Source of the DNA: Oceanicola granulosus HTCC2516
GTDB taxonomy: Bacteria > Pseudomonadota > Alphaproteobacteria > Rhodobacterales > Rhodobacteraceae
Assembly (NCBI RefSeq): GCF_000153305.1
Contig: NZ_CH724111.1
Location: 68,046-132,045 of the forward strand
Reading direction: 5' to 3'
Length of the DNA stretch: 64,000 nt
The position numbers and the translations under genes are program-made. Positions 36,461 through 47,035 of the stretch are shown in pieces; the stretch's first letter is position 1, and the number at the start of each line of letters is the position of its first letter. A model generated the notes under the pieces. It was given only the letters and a program-made list of their open reading frames with translations. It ran no database searches and had not been told where the DNA came from.

Positions 36461-37272
36461 AGCAGCGTCAGGCGGCCGGGATTGGCGACCGCCCGCGCGG
36501 TGCCGACGGCGCAGAGATGCGCGCGGAAGGCGGCGCTGGCGTGCATGTCGGACATCATGCCGTCGGGATCGACCGCGAGGCCGTCGAGCGCGCCCGGCTC
36601 GAAGCGCGCGGCGAGCGCCTCCTCGGCCTCGTGCCAGCGGAACACGCCATCGCTGCCCGCGCCGGTGATGGCGACGCGGACGTCGCCGCCGAAGCGGGCG
36701 ACGAAGCTGGCGGCGAGGGCGTAGCGCGAGGCCGGGTTGCGCATCTTGGCGTAGCCGGCGCTGTCGGGGACCGGGAAGGCGATGCGGGTGACGATCTCGC
36801 CCTCGTCGAGCGCGGTGGTGAACATGCCGGCGAAGAAGTCGTCGGCGTCGATCTCGCGCTCAGAGGTGTGGATCGTCGCGCCGAGGCCGAGGACGGCGGA
36901 GGGGTAGTCGGCGGCCGGGTCGTTGTTGGCGACGGAGCCGCCCATGGTGCCACGATGGCGGACCTGCGGATCGCCGATGGAGCCGGCGAGCGCGGCGAGG
37001 GCGGGGATCGCCTCCTGCACCACGGGCGAGGCGGCGACGCCGGCGTGGGTCTCGGCGGCGCCGATCACGAGGCGGTCGCCGTCGCGGGCGATGCCGCGCA
37101 GTTCGGGGATCGCGGTGAGGTGCACCAGCCGATCGGGCGCGGCGAGGCGGTTCTTCATCGTCGGCAGCAGCGAGTGGCCGCCCGAGACGTAGGCGGCGTC
37201 GTCGGCGTCGCGGAAGGCGGCGCGGGCGTCGTCGAGGGTGCGGGCGCGGTGGTAGGCGAAATCGTACATCAT
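36454..37272 (-). CDS. Molybdenum hydroxylase FAD-binding subunit (CoxM/XdhB type)
   Basis: A 272-aa middle subunit of a xanthine dehydrogenase/CO dehydrogenase-family enzyme. FAD motifs: AYVSGGHSLLPTM near residue 30 and TMGGSVANNDPAADYP near residue 109, both in the expected place. It passes electrons from the iron-sulfur subunit to the acceptor. Length is normal for CoxM. It is the last gene of the operon, after the small subunit by 4 nt. Start at the first of two ATG codons. Confidence 0.92.
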   Translation of the reverse strand: MMYDFAYHRARTLDDARAAFRDADDAAYVSGGHSLLPTMKNRLAAPDRLVHLTAIPELRGIARDGDRLVIGAAETHAGVAASPVVQEAIPALAALAGSIGDPQVRHRGTMGGSVANNDPAADYPSAVLGLGATIHTSEREIDADDFFAGMFTTALDEGEIVTRIAFPVPDSAGYAKMRNPASRYALAASFVARFGGDVRVAITGAGSDGVFRWHEAEEALAARFEPGALDGLAVDPDGMMSDMHASAAFRAHLCAVGTARAVANPGRLTLLA

Positions 37273-37276
37273 CGCT

Positions 37277-37752
<476 letters not shown>

Positions 37753-37756
<4 letters not shown>

Positions 37757-38682
37757 CCGCCGGTCTCCTTCCGGATCGCCTCGAGCAGGGACAGGTCGAG
37801 GTACTTGCGGTGGTCGGTCAGGGTCCGGCCGCCGAAGCCGTGGCGGCTGCGCAGGTCGAGCACGCAATCCATGCCGTCGGGCAGGATGTCGCCGCCGGGG
37901 GTGAGGCCGGATTTCGGGTCGAGCAGGCTGGCCATCACCGGACCGACGGCCTGCGGCTTGATCGCGGGCATGTGCTTTTGCAGGTGCGCCGCCGCCGCGT
38001 CGCGGTTGGCCGGGTCGCGGACCCAGGCGAGGCCGGCGAGGTAGCCGCGCATGTAGGCGGCGAGGGCGTCCTCGTGGTCCTGCCGGTAGCCGCGGTTGGC
38101 GGCCATGACGCCGCCCTGGTAGGCGGGCAGGATGTCGGTCGACTTCTGCAGCACGGTGAAGCCGGCGCGGGTGGCGAGCGTGGTGAAGGGCTCGATGGTC
38201 AGGGTGCCCGCATGCGCGCCCGCCTGCACCGACTGCCAGCGCTGGGGCGTCGCGCCGACGGCGACGTACTCGGTGTCGGCGCGCGACAGGCCGGCGCGCT
38301 GGAGCATCTCGGTCAGCACGAAGGCGAAGCCGGTGTCCTTGGCGTCGAGCGCGATGGTGCGGCCCCGGAGCTGGTCGAAGGTCTCGATGTCGGGGGCGAC
38401 GATCAGGCTCAGTTCGAGCTGGGTGGCGCCCAGGGTGACGACGTAGGCGGGATCGACCCCCGGCCCGGCCGCGCCCTGGCCCTCGGAATAGGCGACGACG
38501 TTGTCGAAGGCGGTCATCGCCACGTCGAAGGCGCCGGCGGCGACCTGCTCGGCCTGATAGATCGACGACGGCGTCAGCTCGATCTCGACGGCGACGGCCT
38601 CGGCGTCGAAGAGGCCCTCCTCGAGCGCCGCGAAGATCGGCAGGTTGGGGGCGCCGGGGAAGGCGATGACGCGGGTCTTCAT
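37753..38682 (-). CDS. NMT1/SsuA-like substrate-binding-fold protein without signal peptide
   Basis: A 309-aa protein with the fold of nitrate/sulfonate/taurine-type binding proteins: [17 protein letters not shown] near residue 14, an [13 protein letters not shown] segment near 50, [17 protein letters not shown] near 105. It begins [10 protein letters not shown] and goes straight into the first strand, with no signal peptide, so it probably stays in the cytoplasm. No ABC permease or ATPase of this type is nearby. It overlaps both the large-subunit stop and the [2Fe-2S] subunit start by 4 nt. It may carry substrate or help cofactor handling for the hydroxylase. Role unknown. Confidence 0.82.
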
Positions 38683-41132
38683 GTGCGGGACTCCGTGGCT
38701 TGGGGAGCGGCGTGGAGCGCCTGCCACAGCCGCTCGGGCGTGACCGGCATGGAGATGTCGCGCACCCCGAGCGGGCGCAGCGCGTCGAGGACGGCGAGGG
38801 TCACGGTGGCGAGCGCCGGGGTGGTGCCGCCCTCGCCGCCGGCCTTCACGCCGAACGGGTTGGTGGGCGAGAGCACCTCGGAGATGCCGACGTCGTAGAA
38901 GGGGACGTTGTCGGCGCGGGGCATGCCGTAATCCATCAGCGAGCCGGCCAGCGGCTGGCCGGACTCGGCGTCGATCGGGCAGTTCTCCCACATCGCCTGG
39001 CCGACGCCCTGGGCGATGCCGCCGTGGCTCTGGCCGTGGACGATCATCGGGTTGATGCAGCGCCCGACGTCGTCGATGGAGGCGTAGCGGGTGATCTCGA
39101 TCCGGCAGGTGTCCGGGTCGATCTCCACCTCGCAGATCGCGGTGCCGTTGGGGAAGACCGGGGCGTGCATCTCGTTGGTGCGCGCGGCGAAGAGGGGCGC
39201 GTCGGCGGTGGCGAGCTCGGCGAGGGTGACGGTCTGGTTGCTGTCGCGGTGGGAGAAGGCGCCGTCGGTGAAGTCGAGCTCCTCGGGCGGGAAGCCGAGC
39301 CGGTCGGCGGCGAGGGTGCGGGCCTTGCGCAGCAGGTCGGCGGAGGCCATCGCCATGACGGTGCCGGCGTGGCGCATGGAGCGACCCGAATGGGTGCCGC
39401 CACCGAGGCTGACCTTGTCGGTGTCGCCGAGCACGATGCGGACCCGCTCGACCGGGGTCTGGAGCATGTCGGCGACGACCTGGGCGAAGGAGGTCTCGTG
39501 GCCCTGGCCCGAGGGCTGGGTGCCGATGACGACCTCGACCTGCCCGCCGGGCGCGACGGTGATCTCGGCGCGCTCCTTCGGGGTGCCGATGGAGCTCTCG
39601 ACGTAGTTCGCGAGCCCCACCCCGAGCCGCTTGCCGCGCGCCTCGGCGTCGGCGTGGCGGGCGGGGATGGCGTCCCACTCGAACAGCGCCATGGCGCGGT
39701 CCATGTTGGCCTCGTACTCGCCGCTGTCGTAGATCGAGCCCATCGCGGTGCGGTAGGGCATGTCGGTGGGCGCAACGAGGTTGCGGCGGCGCAGCTCGAT
39801 CTTGTCGAGGCCCATCTCCTCGGCGGCGATGTCGACGAGGCGCTCGATGGCGTAGGTGACCTCGGGCCGGCCGGAGCTGCGGTAGGCCTGGGTGCACATG
39901 GTGTTGGTGAACACCGCGCGTGCGCGCAGGTGGGCGTGGGGGATGTGGTAGGAGCCGGTGATCAGGCCCGAGCCCTTCGACAGCGGCGACAGCGAGACGC
40001 AGCGCGCGCCGACGTTGGAGACGTTGTCGGCTTTCATGGCGAGGAAGCGGCCGTCGGCGTCGAGGGCGAGCTGGACGTGGGTGTTCAGGTCGCGGCCCTG
40101 GTAGTCGGTCAGGAACGACTCGGAGCGGGTGGCGGTGAACTTGACCGGGCGCTGCAGGCGGCGGGAGGCCCAGAGGACGAGGCCGAACTCGACGTAGACC
40201 CTGTTCCTCGCGCCGAAGTTGCCGCCGACATCGTGGGACAGCACGCGCAGGTCGGCCGGGTCGAGGCCGAGGGTCTCGGCGAGCTCGCGCTTCTGGCGCA
40301 CCGCCCCGCCGCTGCCGGCGTAGAGGGTCGAGCGGCCGGTCTCGGGATCGTAATCGGCCAGCGCGGCGCGCGGCTCCATGGTGACGGCGGTGACGCGGTT
40401 GACGTGGAACTTCGCGCTGGCGACGTGGGCGGCCTCGGCGAAGGCGGCGTCGACGGCGGCCTCGTCGCCGAAGGCGCTGTCGACGAAGGCGTTGCCGGGG
40501 ACCTCGTCCCAGACCTGCGGCGCGCCGGGCGCCATCGCGTCGAGGCTGTCGGCGACGTGGGGCAGCTCCTCCCAGTCGACCTCGACCAGCTCGGCGGCGT
40601 CCTCGGCGGCGGCGCGGCTCTCGGCGACGACCATCGCGACGGCCTCGCCGACGTGGCGGGCCTTGTCGACGGGCAGCAGCAGGTGGGGGCCGATGAAGGG
40701 CATCGCGCCATCGGGCGCGCGCAGCTTCACGTCGAAGCGGGTGGAGGGGACCGGGTTGTGCGGGATCGGGCCGAGGCCGTCATCGAGCGCGTCCTGCCCG
40801 GTGAGCACCGCGAGCACGCCCGGGGCCTCCTGCGCGGCCGCCGTGTCGATCGCGCGGATGCGGGCGTGCGGGTAGGGCGAGCGGACCATTGCGGCGTAGA
40901 GCTGGCCGGCGACGGAGAAGTCGTCGGTGAAGCGGCCCTTGCCGGTGACGAGGCGGCGATCCTCGCGGCGCTTCACCGGCTTGCCGATGCTGCGGAACAT
41001 GTCGACCGGCAGCACGCCGATGCCGGAGGCCTCGGCGTCGTAGGCCCAGCCCTCGGGGAGCTCGGTGCAGGGGCCAGCGGCGGCGGGCGCGGCGTCCGCG
41101 TCTCTGTCTGTGCCGCTGTCGTGCTCGCTCAT
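38679..41132 (-). CDS. Molybdenum hydroxylase large subunit 1 (CoxL/XdhA-like)
   Basis: An 817-aa molybdopterin-binding subunit of the xanthine dehydrogenase family. It has the a/b hammerhead start [27 protein letters not shown] near residue 305, and the catalytic Glu in [11 protein letters not shown] near residue 775. The loop AYRSSGRPE replaces the AYxCSFR of form I CO dehydrogenase, so it is not a true CO dehydrogenase. A 40-residue charged leader precedes the domain. It leads the operon with the NMT1-like, [2Fe-2S] and FAD genes. Probably hydroxylates an aromatic or heteroaromatic ring or aldehyde. No XdhC-type maturation gene was seen in the window. Confidence 0.92.
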   Translation of the reverse strand: MSEHDSGTDRDADAAPAAAGPCTELPEGWAYDAEASGIGVLPVDMFRSIGKPVKRREDRRLVTGKGRFTDDFSVAGQLYAAMVRSPYPHARIRAIDTAAAQEAPGVLAVLTGQDALDDGLGPIPHNPVPSTRFDVKLRAPDGAMPFIGPHLLLPVDKARHVGEAVAMVVAESRAAAEDAAELVEVDWEELPHVADSLDAMAPGAPQVWDEVPGNAFVDSAFGDEAAVDAAFAEAAHVASAKFHVNRVTAVTMEPRAALADYDPETGRSTLYAGSGGAVRQKRELAETLGLDPADLRVLSHDVGGNFGARNRVYVEFGLVLWASRRLQRPVKFTATRSESFLTDYQGRDLNTHVQLALDADGRFLAMKADNVSNVGARCVSLSPLSKGSGLITGSYHIPHAHLRARAVFTNTMCTQAYRSSGRPEVTYAIERLVDIAAEEMGLDKIELRRRNLVAPTDMPYRTAMGSIYDSGEYEANMDRAMALFEWDAIPARHADAEARGKRLGVGLANYVESSIGTPKERAEITVAPGGQVEVVIGTQPSGQGHETSFAQVVADMLQTPVERVRIVLGDTDKVSLGGGTHSGRSMRHAGTVMAMASADLLRKARTLAADRLGFPPEELDFTDGAFSHRDSNQTVTLAELATADAPLFAARTNEMHAPVFPNGTAICEVEIDPDTCRIEITRYASIDDVGRCINPMIVHGQSHGGIAQGVGQAMWENCPIDAESGQPLAGSLMDYGMPRADNVPFYDVGISEVLSPTNPFGVKAGGEGGTTPALATVTLAVLDALRPLGVRDISMPVTPERLWQALHAAPQATESRT

Positions 41133-41168
41133 GCCTCGGGTGTCCGCGCGCTGATCCTATTGCCGTAT

Positions 41169-41197
41169 GTAGTAATGTATGACAGTATGATTGGCAA
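41169..41197 (-). promoter_or_regulatory. Candidate promoter of the molybdenum hydroxylase operon
   Basis: On the minus strand TTGCCA (41192-41197) and TACTAC (41169-41174) are 17 nt apart, with ACTGTCATACAT in the spacer. This is the same architecture as the tctAB promoter at 31255-31283, though the -10 is weak. Confidence 0.4.
41173..41187. promoter_or_regulatory. Shared candidate operator, copy 2 (molybdenum hydroxylase operons)
   Basis: TAATGTATGACAGTA, identical to 31259-31273, in the 115-nt divergent gap between large subunit 1 and large subunit 2. It should bring both operons under the same regulator as the TTT transporter and UbiD. Confidence 0.55.
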
Positions 41198-41247
41198 GCG
41201 GTCGATTGCCGTCCGTTGCAGAATCCGCCCCGGAGGAGCACGCCATC

Positions 41248-43536
41248 ATGTGGAAAATCGGCCGGTCGCAGGTGCGCGTCGAGGACGACCGCTTCCTCAA
41301 GGGAGAGGGTGCCTACGCGGCGGACCGGCCCGGGGCGGAGCTCCAGATGGTGGTGGTGCGCTCGCCCGTCGCCGCCGCGCGGCTGACGGAGGTGGACGCC
41401 GGGGACGCGCGGGAGATGCCGGGCGTCGTCGCGGTGCTGACGGCGCGGGAGCAGGCGGAGGACGGGCTCGGGGCCGTCGTGCCGCGCCTGAGCCATCCGG
41501 GGCCGGACGGCGGCGACATGGCCGTCCCCGACGTGCGGCCGCTGGCGACGGACCTGCTCCAGTATGTCGGCCACCCCGTCGCGGTGGTGCTGGCCGAGAC
41601 GCGGGCGGCGGCGGAGGACGCCGCCGAGGCGGTGCTGCTCGAGTACGAGGACCGCGCGGCGGTGGTCGATCCGCTGGCGGCGCTGGCAGAGGATGCGCCG
41701 AGGGTGTGGCCGGACCTGCCCGACAACCGGTGCTTCCACGTCGAGAAGGGAGACGGCGCGGCGGTGGCGCGGGCGTTCGCGGAGGCGGCGCACGTGACGC
41801 GGGCGCGGATGCGGATCAACCGGGTGACGGCGGTGGCGCTGGAGCCGCGGGCGCTGGTGGCGGAGCATGACGCGACCACGGGCTACCGGCTCGAGGTCGG
41901 CAGCCAGACGCCGCACCGGGTCGCCTCCGACCTGGCGCCGATCCTCGGGGTGACGCCCGGCGACATCCGCGTCGTGGCGCGCGACACGGGCGGCTCGTTC
42001 GGGATGAAGAATGCGGGCTACGTGGAGTACGCGCTCGCGCTCTGGGCCGCCCGGCGCACGGGGCGGAGCGTGGCCTGGCAGGCGACGCGGACGGAGTCGT
42101 TCATGTCGGACGCCCACGCGCGCGACCAGTGGGCCGACGTGGCGCTCGCGCTCGACGCCGACTTCCGCATCCTCGCGCTCGACGTGCACGTGACGGCCGG
42201 GCTCGGGGCCTGCATGGGGCCGGCGACGACGCATCCGCCGGTGGCCAACCTCGCGGGGCTGGCCGGGGTCTACGGCACGCCGGCGATCCGGGCGGTGGTG
42301 GACGGGGTGTTCACCAACTGCCAGCACGTCGCGCCCTATCGCGGCGCGGGGCGGCCCGAAGCGACCTACATGATCGAGCGCATCCTCGACATCGCCGCCG
42401 CCGAGACCGGGCAGGGCCGGGTCGCGCTGCGGCGGCGCAACCTGATCCCGGCGGACGACCTGCCCCACGCGACGCCGCTCGGCTGGGTCTACGACAGCGG
42501 CGATTTCGAGGGCGTGCTCGACGAGGCGCTGGCGGCGGCGGACTGGGACGGCTTCGCCGCGCGGCGCGCCGAGGCCGAGGTGGCGGGGCAGCTGCGCGGC
42601 ATCGGGCTGAGCCTGCCCATCGAGATCGCGGGCGGGCCGGTGAAGGCGCCGCACAAGGAATACGCCGAGCTGTCGGTCGGCGCGCAGGGCAGCGCGCGCC
42701 TCGTCGTGGGCACCTGCAGCTCGGGGCAGGGGCACGAGACGGCGTTCCGGCAGGTGGTGTGCGACAGGCTGGGGATCGAGGCGGCGGCAATCGAGGTCGT
42801 CGCGGGCGATACCGGGGCCGTGGCCAAGGGGACCGGGACGTTCGGCTCGCGCAGCCTGACGGCGGCGGGGACGGCACTGTGGCAGGCGATGGACGACGCC
42901 ATCGCGCGCACCCGGCCGGTGGCGGCGGAGATGCTCGGGGTGGGGGAGGCGGCGCTGGTATTCGAGGGCGCGGCGTTCCACGCGCCGGACGGGCGGTCGG
43001 CGAGCTTCCTCGAGGCGATGGCGCACGGCAAGGTGCGGGTCGAGACGCAGGCGCATGTGGGCGCGGACGGCGCGACCTTCCCCAACGGGTGCCACGTCTG
43101 CGAGGTGGCGGTCGATCCCGAGACGGGGCGGGTGCGGGTGGAGCGCTACACGGTGGTCGACGACGTGGGCACGGTGGTCAACCCGCTGCTCGTGAAGGGG
43201 CAGATCGCGGGCGGCGTGGCGCAGGGGATCGGGCAGGCGGTGATGGAGGACGTGAGCTTCGACGCCGAGACGGGCCAGTTGCTGAGCGCGAGCTTCATGG
43301 ACTACGCTCTGCCGCGGTTCGACGACATTCCCGGGATCGCGGTGCTGAGCCACCCCGTCCCGACCGCGGCGAACCCGCTCGGCGCGAAGGGCGCGGGCGA
43401 GGCCGGGACGGTGGGCGCGCTCGCCGCCTGCATCAACGCGGTGGTCGACGCGCTCTCGGGGCGGGGGATCGCGCACATGGACATGCCGGCCACCCCCGCG
43501 CGGGTCTGGGCGCGGCTGCGGGAGGCGGAACAGTGA
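41248..43536 (+). CDS. Molybdenum hydroxylase large subunit 2 (CoxL/XdhA-like)
   Basis: A 762-aa second molybdopterin subunit. It starts with the hammerhead WKIGRSQVRVEDDRFLKGEG, then GGSFGMKN near residue 250, AYRGAGRPE near 365 (the form II-type loop) and the catalytic Glu in GAKGAGEAGT near 715. ATG at 41248 follows GGAGGAG by 9 nt. It is clearly diverged from subunit 1 and has no small or FAD subunit of its own, so it presumably shares those at 36454-37756. The UbiX gene starts within its stop (GTGA). The two large subunits may give two hydroxylation steps with one electron-transfer pair. Confidence 0.9.
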   Translation: MWKIGRSQVRVEDDRFLKGEGAYAADRPGAELQMVVVRSPVAAARLTEVDAGDAREMPGVVAVLTAREQAEDGLGAVVPRLSHPGPDGGDMAVPDVRPLATDLLQYVGHPVAVVLAETRAAAEDAAEAVLLEYEDRAAVVDPLAALAEDAPRVWPDLPDNRCFHVEKGDGAAVARAFAEAAHVTRARMRINRVTAVALEPRALVAEHDATTGYRLEVGSQTPHRVASDLAPILGVTPGDIRVVARDTGGSFGMKNAGYVEYALALWAARRTGRSVAWQATRTESFMSDAHARDQWADVALALDADFRILALDVHVTAGLGACMGPATTHPPVANLAGLAGVYGTPAIRAVVDGVFTNCQHVAPYRGAGRPEATYMIERILDIAAAETGQGRVALRRRNLIPADDLPHATPLGWVYDSGDFEGVLDEALAAADWDGFAARRAEAEVAGQLRGIGLSLPIEIAGGPVKAPHKEYAELSVGAQGSARLVVGTCSSGQGHETAFRQVVCDRLGIEAAAIEVVAGDTGAVAKGTGTFGSRSLTAAGTALWQAMDDAIARTRPVAAEMLGVGEAALVFEGAAFHAPDGRSASFLEAMAHGKVRVETQAHVGADGATFPNGCHVCEVAVDPETGRVRVERYTVVDDVGTVVNPLLVKGQIAGGVAQGIGQAVMEDVSFDAETGQLLSASFMDYALPRFDDIPGIAVLSHPVPTAANPLGAKGAGEAGTVGALAACINAVVDALSGRGIAHMDMPATPARVWARLREAEQ

Positions 43537-44117
43537 GCGCAGGCGGCGTAGGCAGACAGCGGCTCATCGTCGCCATCACCGGGGCCTCCGGGGTGATCTA
43601 CGGCATCCGCGCGCTGCAGATCCTGCGGGAGGTGCCCGGGATCGAGACCCACGCCATCATTTCGCCCTCCGCCTTCCGCACCGCGCAGGACGAGGTGGAC
43701 ATGTCGGCCGAGGAGATGAAGGCGCTGCCCGACGTGCTCTACGGCCACCGCGACATCGGCGCGGCGCTGTCGTCGGGCTCCTACCTGACGACGGGGATGC
43801 TGGTGGCGCCCTGCACGGTCAAGACGCTGTCCAACATCGCCACCTGCAACGCCGGCGAGCTGATCCCGCGCGCCGCCGACGTGTGCCTCAAGGAGCGCCG
43901 CCGGCTGGTGCTGATGTTCCGCGAGACGCCGCTCCACGCCGGCCACATCGCGCTGATGGAGCAGGCGACGCGCAACGGCGCCATCGTCATGCCGCCGGTG
44001 CCGGCCTTCTACAGCAAGCCGGGCAGCCTCGAGGAGATGGTCGACCAGTCCGTGGGCCGCGCGCTCGACCTGCTCGGCGTCCACCTCCCCCACGTCCGGC
44101 GCTGGACGGAGGGCTAG
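43533..44117 (+). CDS. ubiX: UbiX-family flavin prenyltransferase
   Basis: A 194-aa flavin prenyltransferase that makes prenylated FMN, the cofactor of UbiD. Motifs: VAITGASGVIYG at residues 12-23 (FMN phosphate binding), the GSYLTTGMLVAPCTVKTL segment near residue 82, and RRLVLMFRETPLH near 128, all standard for UbiX. The GTG start overlaps the large-subunit stop and has GGGAGG 7 nt upstream. Its partner UbiD is 10 kb away in another operon with the same candidate operator. Its TAG stop overlaps the TAG of the convergent ABC ATPase gene in the palindrome CTAG. Confidence 0.95.
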   Translation: MSAGGVGRQRLIVAITGASGVIYGIRALQILREVPGIETHAIISPSAFRTAQDEVDMSAEEMKALPDVLYGHRDIGAALSSGSYLTTGMLVAPCTVKTLSNIATCNAGELIPRAADVCLKERRRLVLMFRETPLHAGHIALMEQATRNGAIVMPPVPAFYSKPGSLEEMVDQSVGRALDLLGVHLPHVRRWTEG

Positions 44118-45235
44118 GGCGCGCTCGCCAGGCGGCGCGGGGTGGCGGTGAGCGGCGACGGCTGGGTCGGGGACATCAGGCAGCGGTCGGTGGCGGCATC
44201 GAACAGGTAGACCTGGTGCATCGGTGCGGTGACGCCGGCGAGGTCGCCGGCCCGGGCGGTGGTCTGGCCGATGACCTTGATGACGAGGGGCTCGGCGCCG
44301 TGGTCGGCGGGCTGCAGGTGGATGAAGGACTCTCCGCCGAGATGCTCGACGGTGAGGATGCGGCCGTCGAGGAAGCCGGCGCCCGGCTCGCACAGCTCGG
44401 CCAGCTCGGGGCGCAGGCCGAGGATCGCGTCGCCGCTGGCGGGAGGGTCGAGGTCGAGCTCGGCGCCGCCATCGACCTGCAGGCGCCCACGGGCGTTGCG
44501 GTGCAGGGGGAGGAAGTTCATCTGCGGCGAGCCGATGAAGCCGGCGACGAAGCGGTTGACGGGGGAATTGTAGAGCTCGAGGGGCGAGCCGATCTGCTCG
44601 ATCTGGCCGTCGCGGAAGACGACGATCCGGTCGGCCATCGTCATCGCCTCGGTCTGGTCGTGGGTGACGTAGATCATGGTGCGCCCGAGCCGGGCGTGAA
44701 GCGCCTTGAGCTCGACGCGCATGTGGACGCGCAGCTCGGCGTCGAGGTTGGACAGGGGCTCGTCGAACAGGAACAGGTCGGGGTCGCGCACGATGGCGCG
44801 GCCGATGGCGACGCGCTGGCTCTGTCCGCCGGAGAGCGCCCCCGGGCGGCGGTCGAGCAGGGGCGTGATCTTGAGCGTCTCGGCCGCGGCCTCGACCCGC
44901 TCGCGGATCTCGGGCTTGGGCATGCGCGCCTGCTCCAGACCGAAGGCGAGGTTCTGGCGCACCGACATGTTGGGGTAGAGCGCGTAGGACTGGAACACCA
45001 TCGCGACGCCGCGCTTCACCGGGGCCTCGTCGTTCATCACCGCGCCGTCGATGACGAGCTGGCCGCCGGTGATCGTCTCGAGCCCGGCGATCATGCGCAG
45101 CATCGTCGACTTGCCGCAGCCGGAGGGTCCGACGAAGACGAGGAACTCGCCCTTGTTCACCGCGAGATCGACGCCGCGGATGACTTCGAAGCCGCCGAAG
45201 GCCTTGGTGATGTTCCTGAGTTCGAGATGGGTCAT
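44114..45235 (-). CDS. CUT1 ABC transporter ATPase (MalK/UgpC type)
   Basis: A 373-aa ATPase for the neighbouring CUT1 importer. Motifs are complete: GPSGCGKSTML (Walker A), FQSYALYP (Q-loop), LSGGQSQR signature, FDEPLSNLD and an intact switch His in VTHDQTEAM. The TOBE-type C-terminal domain covers roughly residues 240-355. It overlaps the AraC gene stop by 4 nt and is the last gene of the GH116 operon. Expected to work as a homodimer. Confidence 0.93.
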   Translation of the reverse strand: MTHLELRNITKAFGGFEVIRGVDLAVNKGEFLVFVGPSGCGKSTMLRMIAGLETITGGQLVIDGAVMNDEAPVKRGVAMVFQSYALYPNMSVRQNLAFGLEQARMPKPEIRERVEAAAETLKITPLLDRRPGALSGGQSQRVAIGRAIVRDPDLFLFDEPLSNLDAELRVHMRVELKALHARLGRTMIYVTHDQTEAMTMADRIVVFRDGQIEQIGSPLELYNSPVNRFVAGFIGSPQMNFLPLHRNARGRLQVDGGAELDLDPPASGDAILGLRPELAELCEPGAGFLDGRILTVEHLGGESFIHLQPADHGAEPLVIKVIGQTTARAGDLAGVTAPMHQVYLFDAATDRCLMSPTQPSPLTATPRRLASAP

Positions 45236-46128
45236 ATCGCGGACCTGTGGCTGCGCTGGTTGCGGTAGTCGGAGGGGGTGAGGCCGAGGTACTTGCGGAA
45301 GGTGCGCGCGAAGTGCTGCGAGCTGGCGAAGCCGAGGGTGTGGGCGACGTCGGTGACGGTGTCGGAGCCGCTGCGCAGGCACTCGCAGGCCTGCCGGATG
45401 CGGTGGCGCTGGACGTAGTCGCTGGGCGACATGCCGATGTCGCGCCGGAAGATGGCGTGCAGGTGGCCCCGCGTGCAGCCCACGGTCTCGGCGAGCGCGC
45501 CGATCTGCGGCCAGGTTTCGGTTTCGCCGTGGATCATGTCGAGGACCTTCTGCACGATGGGGTCGGGTTCGGTGGTGGCGGGGCTGCGGTCGTGCACCTT
45601 CCAGGTCTCGACCATGATCAGGTAGAGGTGGGCGCGCAGCTCGGAGACGAGGAGCGGCGCGCCGGAATAGAGGCGCTTGTCCTTCATCAGCCGGATCAGC
45701 GCCTGGATGCTCGCGAGGCCCTGTTCGGAGATCGGCCGGGTCAGGCCGTGGCGGCCGAGGGCGGTGTCGAAGAGCATCCGGTTGCTGTCGGTGAGCATGC
45801 CCGCGCGACCGGTGTTCTTGTGATTGCTCATCACCAGCCAGAACGAGCTCGACGGCGGGTAGACGCCGTTGGTGATCCGGTGCTTGAGCCCCGCCGGGAA
45901 GAGCGCGCACTGGCCGGTGCTGAGCGGCACGAGCAGGTTGTCGTCGAGCTCCCAGCAGGCGTCGCCGTCGAGCATGTAGACCAGCTCGGCGCCCTCGTGG
46001 TGGGCCCAGTTGTCGGACGTGGCGACGGCGGTGGCGAACTGGGCATAGCCGAAGCGCTCCACCTCCGGCACGCCGATCTCGAAGCCGGCAATGGACGCGG
46101 TATGCTGCACAGCCTGCGAGCCTAGCAT
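45232..46128 (-). CDS. AraC-family regulator with cupin-like sensor domain
   Basis: A 298-aa regulator. The N-terminal half (about residues 10-110) has the cupin-like AraC sensor pattern (HHEGAELVYMLDGDACWEL, shown to key part HHEGAELVYML). The C-terminal AraC domain at about 195-292 has two helix-turn-helix units, with GCTRGHLHAIFRRDIG and the signature VAHTLGFASSQHFARTFRKY. It lies between the second permease and the ATPase gene, in the same direction, so it is co-transcribed with the importer it likely controls, together with the GH116-like gene. Confidence 0.9.
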   Translation of the reverse strand: MLGSQAVQHTASIAGFEIGVPEVERFGYAQFATAVATSDNWAHHEGAELVYMLDGDACWELDDNLLVPLSTGQCALFPAGLKHRITNGVYPPSSSFWLVMSNHKNTGRAGMLTDSNRMLFDTALGRHGLTRPISEQGLASIQALIRLMKDKRLYSGAPLLVSELRAHLYLIMVETWKVHDRSPATTEPDPIVQKVLDMIHGETETWPQIGALAETVGCTRGHLHAIFRRDIGMSPSDYVQRHRIRQACECLRSGSDTVTDVAHTLGFASSQHFARTFRKYLGLTPSDYRNQRSHRSAI

Positions 46129-46147
46129 TGGGCAATTCTCTCTACTG

Positions 46148-47035
46148 TCATTTCTTCACCCCGGTGCTGGCGATGCTCTCGACGATGAACCGCTGGGCGA
46201 TCAGGAACACCACCAGCAGGGGCAGGATGGAAAGCGTGACCGCGGCGAGGATCACCGAGAGCTCCTCGGCCCCGTAGCTGCCGAACAGCGACAGGATGCC
46301 GACCGGCAGGGTCATCGCCTCGAAGGAGCGCACGAAGACCAGCGGCAGCAGGAAGTTGTTCCAGCTCGTCGTGAAGACGATGATCGACAGCGCCGCGATG
46401 GGCGGGCCCATCTGGGGCAGCGAGATGCGCCAGAAGATCGTCCAGTAGCTCGCGCCGTCGACGAAGGCGCTCTCCTCGTACTCGCGCGGCTGGCTGCGCA
46501 TGAACTCGCGCATCATCAGCACCGCGAGCGGGTTGGCCAGCGCCGGCAGGATCAGCGACCAGAGCGTGTCGATCAGCCCGACCGCCGCCATGCCGAAGAA
46601 CAGCGGGATCAGCACCAGCGCCGGCGGCACCATCAGGCCGACCAGCATCGAGGCGAACAACACGTTGGAGCCCGGGAAGCGCAGGCGGGAGAAGGCGAAG
46701 GCGGCCATGGCGCTGGTGAAGATCACCACGACCGTCGTCACCGCCGCGACGACGAAGCTGTTCCAGTACATGGTCAGGAACGGGATCGGGCCGTCCTCCA
46801 GGCGGGCGTAGGAGGAGAAGTCGAGCCGGTCGGGCAGGAAGCTCGGCGGCAGCCGGTAGGCCTCGGAGATCGGGCGCAGGCTGGTGGAGAACGTCCACAT
46901 GAACGGCAGCAGCATGAACACCGCGCCGATGCCGAGCAGCACCATGACCGTCCAGTTGCGCCAGTGGATGACCCGCGTCGCGCGGTAGAACCGGGCGGTG
47001 AGCGTGTCGGCGTGGGGGTGGGTCATCATGGTCAT
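46148..47035 (-). CDS. CUT1 sugar ABC transporter permease (MalG type)
   Basis: Inner-membrane permease, 295 aa, six membrane segments with the first near residues 30-50. The ATPase-contact loop EYEESAFVDGASYWTIF is near residue 190. ATG at 47033-47035 overlaps the stop of the other permease (ATGA); two further ATGs follow within four codons, so the exact start is uncertain by a few residues. A longer open frame upstream overlaps the first permease and was discarded. Confidence 0.92.
   Translation of the reverse strand: MTMMTHPHADTLTARFYRATRVIHWRNWTVMVLLGIGAVFMLLPFMWTFSTSLRPISEAYRLPPSFLPDRLDFSSYARLEDGPIPFLTMYWNSFVVAAVTTVVVIFTSAMAAFAFSRLRFPGSNVLFASMLVGLMVPPALVLIPLFFGMAAVGLIDTLWSLILPALANPLAVLMMREFMRSQPREYEESAFVDGASYWTIFWRISLPQMGPPIAALSIIVFTTSWNNFLLPLVFVRSFEAMTLPVGILSLFGSYGAEELSVILAAVTLSILPLLVVFLIAQRFIVESIASTGVKK

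Noticed and set aside
41248..43536. Large subunit 2 or 1 as form I CO dehydrogenase
   Set aside because: Neither has the AYxCSFR active-site loop; they read AYRSSGRPE and AYRGAGRPE, and no CO-dehydrogenase accessory genes are present.
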